Shown here: positions 1-4,814 of the stretch, in pieces
How the letters are laid out: each line of letters begins with the position of its first letter
Position numbering within the stretch: the first letter of the stretch is position 1
NCBI GenBank assembly: GCA_001303225.1
Contig: LJNI01000171.1
Location: 1-8,022 of the forward strand
DNA: 8,022 bases
Direction: 5' to 3'
Origin: a candidate division TA06 bacterium DG_78
Lineage (GTDB): Bacteria; Hydrothermota; Tepidihabitantia; SM23-42
The notes under the pieces: generated by a model
What the model was told of the DNA's origin: nothing
Database searches by the model: none
What the model saw: the letters and a program-made list of their open reading frames with translations, nothing else
Position numbers and translations under genes: made by a program

Positions 1-28
1 GCATTAAAAGTATATTCTCGTACGGAAT
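1..28. repeat. Terminal direct repeat, left copy (28 bp)
   Basis: Bases 1-28 are identical to 7995-8022. The repeat covers the -10 element and most of the spacer of the regulator promoter. Read as an overlap, it closes the sequence into a circle or tandem unit of about 7,994 bp and joins the promoter at the left edge to the regulator gene at the right edge. The identity is seen directly; circularity is inferred. Confidence 0.9.
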
Positions 29-36
29 AATGTCAA
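9..36 (-). promoter_or_regulatory. Sigma-70 promoter for the regulator gene, read across the end junction
   Basis: On the minus strand a perfect -35 (TTGACA, 31-36) is followed after 16 bp by TATACT (9-14). Only eight bases separate the -10 from the point where the GTG start codon at 7994 falls when the ends are joined, so the predicted transcript start lies within a base or two of the codon. No Shine-Dalgarno sequence is present. The mRNA would be leaderless or nearly so. The -10 also exists at 8003-8008, but its -35 would lie beyond the right edge. Confidence 0.7.
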
Positions 37-56
37 GAATTGACTATCAGAGGTTT

Positions 57-181
57 ACCCACATTGTAGTTGCTCAATTTATTGAGCAAAAAATATCTGT
101 AAAAATGTTACAATGTTCGATAAATCGGACCACTACAGATGTAAATTTGTTTGTCAAATAGAAAATTTTTAAGATGTGGGT
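57..181. promoter_or_regulatory. Cluster of short inverted repeats upstream of the regulator promoter
   Basis: No gene is seen in 29-223. The stretch holds a 20-bp palindrome at 70-89 (arms TTGCTCAAT/ATTGAGCAA, 2-base centre). A 7-bp pair follows at 95-101/134-140 (ATCTGTA/TACAGAT), and an outer 8-bp pair lies at 57-64/174-181 (ACCCACAT/ATGTGGGT). The palindrome sits about 70-90 bp upstream of the predicted regulator transcript start, a plausible operator position. A structured RNA is an alternative. Function is not established. Confidence 0.35.
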
Positions 182-223
182 GACTATACCGACTTTACTC
201 TTTTGAACAGATCTTGACGCGAG

Positions 224-260
224 AAGATAAATGCCCAGCAAAAAGCTGGGCATTTATCTT
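224..260. terminator. Perfect 16-bp stem-loop after the 53-residue peptide gene
   Basis: Arms 224-239 and 245-260 are perfectly complementary around a 5-base loop, with a GC core GCCCAGC/GCTGGGC. It begins 13 bases past the stop codon of the peptide gene. On the minus strand the base of the stem is U-rich but no proper U-tract follows. It may terminate transcription, protect the mRNA 3' end, or insulate the regulator promoter from upstream reading. Confidence 0.65.
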
Positions 261-273
261 TGTACTTTCTTAT

Positions 274-435
274 CTAGCCCTCTAATATACATATTACCGC
301 CATTACGCAGCCACAATCCCACGGTGGGCAGACAGTTTGCCCCTCGGCTACCTCAGCCCAACAGTTGGGTGGACAGACAGGCTGTTGTTCCGTAGGCACC
401 CAGCCCGCAGCAACAGGATGCATGATGTAATCCAT
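274..435 (-). CDS. Cys/Pro/Trp-rich 53-residue peptide, paralogue of the 47-residue peptide at 4478-4621
   Basis: ATG at 435-433, stop TAG at 276-274. A textbook Shine-Dalgarno sequence (GAGGAGGTGA) ends five bases before the ATG, strong support that this small frame is translated. The product has six cysteines (21, 25, 36, 41, 43, 49), two VCPP blocks (VCPPNCW and VCPPWDCGC) and no signal peptide or obvious membrane helix. It shares the start M[DE]YI and the block CxPWxCGC[VI]M with the second peptide; the middle differs. It has its own promoter with TTAGG direct repeats, and strong hairpins lie on both sides, so it is a single-gene transcript. I do not recognise the family. Candidate roles are a ribosomally made modified peptide precursor, a metal-binding peptide, or a ligand of the neighbouring STAND regulator. 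No maturation enzyme is in the window. Its existence is well supported; its function is unknown. Confidence 0.85.
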   Translation of the reverse strand: MDYIMHPVAAGWVPTEQQPVCPPNCWAEVAEGQTVCPPWDCGCVMAVICILEG

Positions 436-505
436 TTTTCTCACCTCCTCTATATACTTTCAACTGCTGTACTCGATTTCTCTCGTAATACTAGATTGCA
501 GTAAG

Positions 506-537
506 AGTATAGGGATGATACCTAATACAATCCCTAA
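506..537 (-). promoter_or_regulatory. SARP-style promoter of the 53-residue peptide: TTAGG-N7-TTAGG-N9-TATACT
   Basis: On the minus strand TTAGG occurs at 537-533 and again at 525-521 (12-bp period), then nine bases, then TATACT at 511-506. There is no separate -35 hexamer; the repeats cover that region. The 47-residue peptide gene has the same elements with identical spacing. Known SARP activators bind direct heptamer repeats about one helical turn apart just upstream of the -10. The predicted leader is about 65 nt, ending in the strong ribosome site. Binding by the regulator in this window is inferred. Confidence 0.75.
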
Positions 538-576
538 CAACATGCTCTGTATGTATTAAAACGTAGCAAAATGGCA

Positions 577-609
577 AAAAAAAGGAGTGTTGCTAACACT
601 CCTTTTTTT
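577..609. terminator. Rho-independent terminator after the broken VCBS gene
   Basis: Perfect 15-bp inverted repeat (577-591/595-609) with a 3-base loop. A GGAGTGTT core is flanked by seven A and seven T, so it reads as a terminator on either strand. It lies just past the TGA at 625-627 of the degraded VCBS gene and separates that unit from the peptide promoter. Confidence 0.9.
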
Positions 610-624
610 GATAGCAATCATAGT

Positions 625-2247
625 TCAATGTATCAATAAGAACTTTCTTATGACGTTGCCATGGTTTTCAGTTTTCAGATTATAGAAATAGACACCAGCA
701 GAGAGGTTTAGATCAATGTGTAACGTATGGGTTCCAGCACTAAACCTACGAGATACGAGTGCTAAATTTAATATTGCCCTTACCTTTGCTGATTGTAGCA
801 GCACTGAATGTAAATGCTTTGGGTATGACTGAACTTCCTTCGGCAACACCTGGATCATATGTCTCGATGACTTTTTCTAAGGTATCATTGCTCGGATTTT
901 CATCGCCTGCGAGTTGTGTATACACAGTCACGGTATAGGTGCCACTTACAAAGATAAACGCATCGGGAAAGGTAACCTGTGTGCTATCACCTGGTAATAT
1001 ATTGCCGATTGACAGGTAATATCGAAGCTTGCGCTAACTGTGCCCAAGTTTGTCACGGTCGCACGTGGATAAAGTGTGGTGTTTTCAGGAAGAGGTGTTA
1101 GTATATCAATAGAGACAGCTCCCGCATCATGTACGCCAGTTGCCTCTATCACTTTCCCTAAGGTATCATTGTCAGGATAATTATCTCCTGCGAGTTGCGT
1201 ATAGACAGTTACGGTATAGGTGCCACTCTCAAAGGTGAAGTCATCAGGGAACGTGACCCGTATGCTCTCACTTGGCGCTAAATTGCTAACTGTGGTTGAT
1301 GTATATGAACCTGGCTCAATGGTGCAGGTAATGTTGAAGGTCTCGGTATTTATGCCAAAGTTTTTCACGGTTGCATGGGGATTGAGTGTCGTGTCTTCAG
1401 GAAGAGTTGATGGAATGTCAATAGTGACCGTGCCGACGTCATGGGCCCTTATCAAATCACTTTGCCACCAGGCGATGTCATCAGAATTCAAAGCAGCTCC
1501 CAGGACATCGACATCATTATCATCATCCAGGTCAATGGCATAGACAGAATTGGCACCTGGAAAGTTATCGGCGATCGTATGTTCAGTAAAGTTCTCGTTT
1601 CCGTCATTTTCCCACCAGGTAATATCATCGGCATTAGCAGCAGCTCCCAGGACATCGACATCACCGTCATCATCCAGGTCAATGGCATAGACAGAACGGG
1701 GGCCGTCAAAGGTTCCAGCGATCGTATGTTCAGTAAAGTTCTCGTTTCCGTCATTTTCCCACCAGGTAATATCATCGGCATTATAAGCAGCTCCCAGGAC
1801 ATCGACATCACCGTCAGGTTCTATGTCGATGGCATAGACAGAATAGGCATAGTCAAAGGTTCCGTCGATCGTATGTTCGGTAAAGTTTTCATCGCCATCA
1901 TTTTCCCACCAGGTGATATCATCGGCATCATGAGCAGTTCCCAGGACATCGATATCATCGTCATCATCCAGGTCAATGGCATAGACAGAATTGGCACCAT
2001 CAAAGTTATCGGCAATAGTATGTTCAGTAAAATTTTCGTTTCCGTCATTTTCCCACCATGTGATATCGTCGTCATGATAGGCAGCTCCCAGAACATCTAT
2101 ATCACCGTCATCATCCAGGTCGATAGCATAGACAGGAAGTGCGCCGTCAAAGTTATCGGCGATGAAGTGTTCTGTCCAGCCAATTTGGGCGAGTAGACTT
2201 CTGGGTACGATCAATACCAAAACGGTAATCATGATTAAACGATTCAT
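625..2247 (-). pseudogene. Secreted VCBS/FG-GAP-like repeat protein with CARDB and sorting domains, broken by two frameshifting deletions
   Basis: The start ATG at 2247 follows AAGGAGG eight bases upstream. The frame encodes a signal peptide (~1-20, cleavage likely after LLA), five 49-51-residue repeats at ~22-264 (pattern [WF]TEHxIxxxFxxAxxVYAIDLDDDxDxDVLGxAxxxDDIxWW) with Asp-rich Ca-binding-like loops, one CARDB-like domain (~269-375) and the start of a second. Near 1011 the frame is lost and stops at 946. The rest of the second CARDB continues in another frame to 746, then a third frame carries the end of a Por/type IX-like sorting domain down to TGA at 625-627. Against the first CARDB, the first break is a net loss of about 31 bases. 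Against the intact paralogue at 2557-4278, the second break (near 763) is a net loss of 62 bases, removing the middle of the sorting domain. As written it would yield a 433-residue secreted but unanchored protein. Genuine decay and assembly error in a repetitive locus both fit. Confidence 0.85.
1456..2184 (-). repeat. Five tandem ~147-bp coding repeats in the broken VCBS gene
   Basis: The period is 147 bp (49 codons). Stretches of more than 60 bases are identical between neighbouring units, for example those beginning at 1571 and 1718, which implies recent duplication or homogenisation. Each unit encodes one Asp-rich VCBS/FG-GAP-like blade ending in WWEN. Confidence 0.9.
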
Positions 2248-2468
2248 AATTTCAACCTCCTTTTTATTTGGGTCTTAACCCGTAACCAATAAAATATTGG
2301 TGTGAGGGTAAAAACCATTTGTGTGGTAACCTGTCTTCCAGAGAACAGATACGACATATAGTGTATGAGGTTCCTACATTTCTTAATACCACTGTACCCC
2401 TTACATAGTTAAATTTTTTTATTGAGTTATCACCACCTTTCATGTTTTTATCTATCTAAATTGTCGCT
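2248..2468 (-). promoter_or_regulatory. Long 5' leader of the broken VCBS gene
   Basis: If the promoter at 2475-2502 is used, the leader is about 220 nt. It holds a 7-bp hairpin (2285-2291/2295-2301, ACCAATA/TATTGGT) and a small GGGT/ACCC hairpin at 2270-2281 just before the ribosome site. No small gene and no third peptide copy is seen here. A regulatory role is possible but unproven, and the hairpins are modest. Confidence 0.3.
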
Positions 2469-2474
2469 GTCTTA

Positions 2475-2502
2475 ACTATAAGAAAGAAATTAATGTTGTC
2501 AA
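2475..2502 (-). promoter_or_regulatory. Sigma-70 promoter for the broken VCBS gene
   Basis: TTGACA (2502-2497), 16-bp spacer, TATAGT (2480-2475). The expected transcript start is near 2468. No TTAGG repeats are present, so this gene appears to be controlled differently from the peptides. Confidence 0.6.
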
Positions 2503-2514
2503 TGCTTAATTTAA

Positions 2515-2551
2515 AACCAAAAAGGACCGGCATTACCACCCCTTTTTGGTT
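2515..2551 (-). terminator. Terminator after the intact VCBS gene
   Basis: Arms 2515-2525 and 2541-2551 (AACCAAAAAGG/CCTTTTTGGTT) are perfectly complementary around a 15-base loop. On the minus strand the 3' arm and following bases are T-rich. It starts five bases after the TGA at 2557-2559. Confidence 0.75.
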
Positions 2552-2556
2552 ACAGC

Positions 2557-4278
2557 TCATTCTACGCGTAGGAACTTCTTGGTGATTGTACCTGATTCGG
2601 TCTTCAGATTGTAGAAATAGACACCTGCAGAGAGATTCAGATCGATGTGTAACGTATGGGTTCCAGCAGAAAATCTATCAGATATAAGTGTTCGTCTTAA
2701 TCTGCCAATTGCATCATAAACGAGAAGATCAACGTTTGTCGCCTCTGGAAGGGTAAACTCAATTTTAGTTTTACCTGTGCTGATCGTAGGAGTGTGTATT
2801 GTAACGTTGAGAGGTATAATTGGATTCGATTCAGCAATACTTGTTGCCTCTACTACTTCTTCTAATGTGTCGTTGGTTGGGTTTTCATCACCGACAAGCA
2901 CAGTATACGCAGTGATCGTATAAAAACCACTCTCAAAGGTGAAACTGTCAGGAAAGGTAATCTGCATACTGTGTTTTGGTGTTAAATCGTAGACAGAATC
3001 TGTCGAAACATACGCGCCAGGATCGATTTCACACATAACATTAAAGGGTTTGGTAATTGTACCAGGATTTGTCACAGTCACCTGTGGATAGAGGGTAGTA
3101 TCTAAGGGAAGTGTTAAAGGAATATCGATTGACACGATTCCCACGTCATGGATACCCTGCATGTCGCTTTCCCACCAGGTAATACTGTTAGCATACCAGG
3201 CTGCACCAATGATATCCATTACCGCATCTCCATCAATATCTGCTGCGTAGACAGCCCGTGCTCCATTATAGTCACCTTTTATTGTGTGTTCGGTCCAGTT
3301 CGTGCCAGTACCATCAATATTCTCCCACCACGTGATATCATCGGCTTCCAGAGCTGTTCCGAGTACGTCAATATCTCCGTCACCATCAATATCAGCGGCA
3401 TATACTGCCCAGGCACCGTTAAAATCACCGTTAATCGTATGTTCGGTCCAACTGGTGCCTATACTATCAGTATTTTCCCACCAGGTAATATCGTCAGCAG
3501 TATAGGCTGCAGCGACCGCATCCATGTCTCCGTCATCATCGATATCAGCTGCACAAACTGACCTCGGTCCACTAAAACTTCCGATGGTATGCGCAGTCCA
3601 ACTGGTGCCTGCTCCATCAGTGTTTTCCCACCAGGTGACGTTAGCTGACGCACTCACGGCCAGGACATCCGTATACTCGTCACCATTTATATCAGACACA
3701 CAAACTGAAAATGCTCGGCTGAAAGAACCAGTGACAACATGTTCAATCCAATTAGTGCCTGAGCCATCAGTATTTTCCCACCAGGTGATATTATCACCGT
3801 CATCAGCGGCGCCGATTAAATCCATATATCCATCACCATCTACATCAGCTGTATAGACTGAGCTGGCACCGTCAAAAACGGTTTCTACTACGTGTTTAGT
3901 CCAACTCGTGCCTGTGCCATCAAGGTTTTCCCACCAGGCGATGTCGTCGGCCTGTCTAGCAGCACCTAAGATATCTATATCTTCATCGCCATCTATATCA
4001 GCTGCATGTACTGATTTGGCGCCGTCAAAATTGTCATCAACTGTATGCTCGATCCAATTAGTGCCCACGCCATCAGTATTTTCCCACCACGTGATATCAT
4101 CATCGGTAGAGGCTGCACCGATTATATCCATATCTTCATCTCCATCTACATCAGCTGCATCGACTTCGTTGGCATTCGTAAATGTACTGTCAACAGTATG
4201 CTCAGTCCAGTTGATCTGGGCACATAGACTCACAGGCATCACAACTACGAAAACCGTAATCACGATTAAACGATTCAT
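2557..4278 (-). CDS. Secreted VCBS/FG-GAP-like repeat protein with CARDB-like and Por/type IX-like C-terminal sorting domain
   Basis: 573 residues from ATG at 4278; a weak ribosome site (AGGAAAG) lies upstream. Residues 1-20 form a signal peptide with likely cleavage after SLCA; the Cys there does not fit a lipobox. Residues ~22-372 are seven ~51-residue repeats of the type WTEHTI...VYAADIDGDxDxDxxGAA...DDITWWENTDG, whose DxDGDxDxD loops resemble calcium sites of FG-GAP/VCBS beta-propeller blades. Seven blades would suit a closed propeller. Residues ~376-480 match a CARDB-like beta domain (HDVGIVSIDIP...VTVTNPG). The end (~500-573) reads YDAIGRLRR...AGVYFYNLKTESG...KKFLRV, the usual form of the type A sorting domain that directs export and cell-surface attachment through the type IX system. 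Likely a surface or secreted binding or adhesion protein; the ligand is unknown. It is the intact paralogue of the broken gene at 625-2247, with a near-identical signal peptide and tail. Confidence 0.9.
   Translation of the reverse strand: MNRLIVITVFVVVMPVSLCAQINWTEHTVDSTFTNANEVDAADVDGDEDMDIIGAASTDDDITWWENTDGVGTNWIEHTVDDNFDGAKSVHAADIDGDEDIDILGAARQADDIAWWENLDGTGTSWTKHVVETVFDGASSVYTADVDGDGYMDLIGAADDGDNITWWENTDGSGTNWIEHVVTGSFSRAFSVCVSDINGDEYTDVLAVSASANVTWWENTDGAGTSWTAHTIGSFSGPRSVCAADIDDDGDMDAVAAAYTADDITWWENTDSIGTSWTEHTINGDFNGAWAVYAADIDGDGDIDVLGTALEADDITWWENIDGTGTNWTEHTIKGDYNGARAVYAADIDGDAVMDIIGAAWYANSITWWESDMQGIHDVGIVSIDIPLTLPLDTTLYPQVTVTNPGTITKPFNVMCEIDPGAYVSTDSVYDLTPKHSMQITFPDSFTFESGFYTITAYTVLVGDENPTNDTLEEVVEATSIAESNPIIPLNVTIHTPTISTGKTKIEFTLPEATNVDLLVYDAIGRLRRTLISDRFSAGTHTLHIDLNLSAGVYFYNLKTESGTITKKFLRVE
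3163..4215 (-). repeat. Seven tandem ~153-bp coding repeats in the intact VCBS gene
   Basis: Seven units of 50-53 codons, each starting near W[TI]xH and ending near WWENTDGxGT[NS]. They are more diverged from one another than the five units of the neighbouring paralogue, so this array looks older. Confidence 0.9.
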
Positions 4279-4300
4279 GATTTGTCTTTCCTATTATCTC

Positions 4301-4333
4301 ATGCACCATATTTCATATGACTTCATGGTGCAT
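4301..4333 (-). promoter_or_regulatory. Hairpin in the 5' leader of the intact VCBS gene
   Basis: Arms 4301-4309 and 4325-4333 (ATGCACCAT/ATGGTGCAT) pair perfectly over a 15-base loop that itself contains the palindrome TCATATGA (4313-4320). It ends about 10 bases before the ribosome site of the VCBS gene, so it could affect translation or mRNA stability. Function is inferred from position. Confidence 0.4.
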
Positions 4334-4343
4334 GTACAAACAC

Positions 4344-4364
4344 GTTCTGGTAGTATACCAGAAC
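4344..4364 (-). promoter_or_regulatory. Palindrome overlapping an extended -10 element upstream of the intact VCBS gene
   Basis: Perfect 9-bp arms (GTTCTGGTA/TACCAGAAC) flank a 3-base centre. On the minus strand the same bases spell an extended -10, TGGTATACT (4360-4352), without a clear -35. This would start transcription near 4345 and give a leader of about 67 nt. The overlap suggests a repressor or activator site on the promoter. The promoter call is tentative; the palindrome is certain. Confidence 0.4.
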
Positions 4365-4394
4365 TCTACAAAAAACCATTTGAGCACGTGACAG

Positions 4395-4438
4395 CTGGGG
4401 CGTACTGAGAAGAGCTATTTTTCTCGACTACGCCCCAG
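4395..4438. terminator. Large GC-rich stem-loop between the 47-residue peptide and the intact VCBS gene
   Basis: An outer 10-bp perfect stem (4395-4404/4429-4438, CTGGGGCGTA/TACGCCCCAG) and an inner 5-bp stem (GAGAA/TTCTC, 4407-4411/4421-4425) are separated by a small internal loop. A TTTT run follows on the plus strand only. It begins about 40 bases past the peptide stop, as the 16-bp hairpin follows the other peptide, and may end or stabilise the peptide mRNA. Confidence 0.6.
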
Positions 4439-4442
4439 TTTT

Positions 4443-4465
4443 AAAATAATGCGCTCCAGCGCGCA
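4443..4465 (-). terminator. Short terminator-like hairpin directly after the 47-residue peptide
   Basis: TGCGC/GCGCA (4450-4454/4461-4465) with a 6-base loop, followed on the minus strand by TTATTTT. It is a short stem, so a weak candidate; the larger stem-loop just downstream may do the work. Confidence 0.45.
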
Positions 4466-4477
4466 GAGGCATTTACA

Positions 4478-4621
4478 TTATCCATAATTATACACGTTCA
4501 TGATACAGCCGCAACTCCATGGTGAACAAGGTCCGTTCGTCGGACATACAGGGCCGTTCGGTGGACATGCTGGCTGCCATGGACCGGTATCATGGTGTTC
4601 TGGGTTAATAATATACTCCAT
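4478..4621 (-). CDS. Cys/Pro/Gly-rich 47-residue peptide, paralogue of the 53-residue peptide at 274-435
   Basis: ATG at 4621-4619, stop TAA at 4480-4478, with a strong ribosome site (AAAGGAGGTGAG) just upstream. It has five cysteines (19, 26, 32, 37, 39) and a repeated CPxNGP block (CPPNGPVCPTNGP) before the conserved ending CSPWSCGCIM. The start MEYIINP matches MDYIMHP of the other copy. No signal peptide, no membrane helix. It sits directly downstream of the SARP-type regulator and upstream of the intact VCBS gene, with its own TTAGG-repeat promoter. Conservation of both ends, of the ribosome site and of the promoter between two otherwise diverged copies is good evidence of a real gene family. 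I do not recognise the family. A modified-peptide precursor, a thiol/metal-binding peptide or a signal peptide for the regulator are possibilities only. Confidence 0.85.
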   Translation of the reverse strand: MEYIINPEHHDTGPWQPACPPNGPVCPTNGPCSPWSCGCIMNVYNYG

Positions 4622-4700
4622 TCGCTTCTCACCTCCTTTTCTTCATCATCTAAAGACACCAGAAAGTACCTTAGATGTGAATGAGATTTCTCCGCACATC

Positions 4701-4732
4701 ATTATAGTGGAGATACCTAACAAAAATCCTAA
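4701..4732 (-). promoter_or_regulatory. SARP-style promoter of the 47-residue peptide: TTAGG-N7-TTAGG-N9-TATAAT
   Basis: Minus strand: TTAGG at 4732-4728 and 4720-4716, nine bases, consensus -10 TATAAT at 4706-4701. Period and -10 distance equal those of the other peptide promoter, and the flanks also agree (GTTAGG upstream, TTAGGTATC into the spacer). It lies between the regulator gene and the peptide. The predicted leader is about 73 nt. Confidence 0.75.
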
Positions 4733-4814
4733 CACAGACCAGTTGGATATCATGAGTTCAGGAAATTTAATGAAATATAGAGGTTTTACAGTTCGGCGTG
4801 TTTGCGTTGTTTGA

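Noticed and set aside
1220..2196. Plus-strand open frames opposite the VCBS repeats (for example 1441-2196)
   Set aside because: They are periodic because they mirror the minus-strand repeats. They lack ribosome sites and recognisable domains, while the minus frame gives a signal peptide and clear repeats.
2248..2514. A third peptide copy or TTAGG-repeat promoter upstream of the broken VCBS gene
   Set aside because: No CGC/PW motif frame and no TTAGG pair found. A GTAGG-like stretch near 2370 lacks the spacing of the two real sites.
1456..4215. Repeat region as a CRISPR array
   Set aside because: Units are 147-153 bp, contiguous and coding, with no short identical repeats separated by unique spacers.
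4215..4278. Lipoprotein signal in the intact VCBS protein (Cys in SLCAQ)
   Set aside because: The residues before the Cys do not fit a lipobox, and the sister protein has no Cys there; ordinary signal peptidase cleavage fits both.
3148..4408. Plus-strand frames opposite the intact VCBS gene
   Set aside because: Low-complexity antisense shadows of the coding repeats, with no independent start signals.
4500..4814. Plus-strand 104-residue frame across the 47-residue peptide and its promoter
   Set aside because: No ribosome site or family resemblance. It is antisense to a better-supported peptide gene, and the TTAGG promoter features explain the conserved bases.
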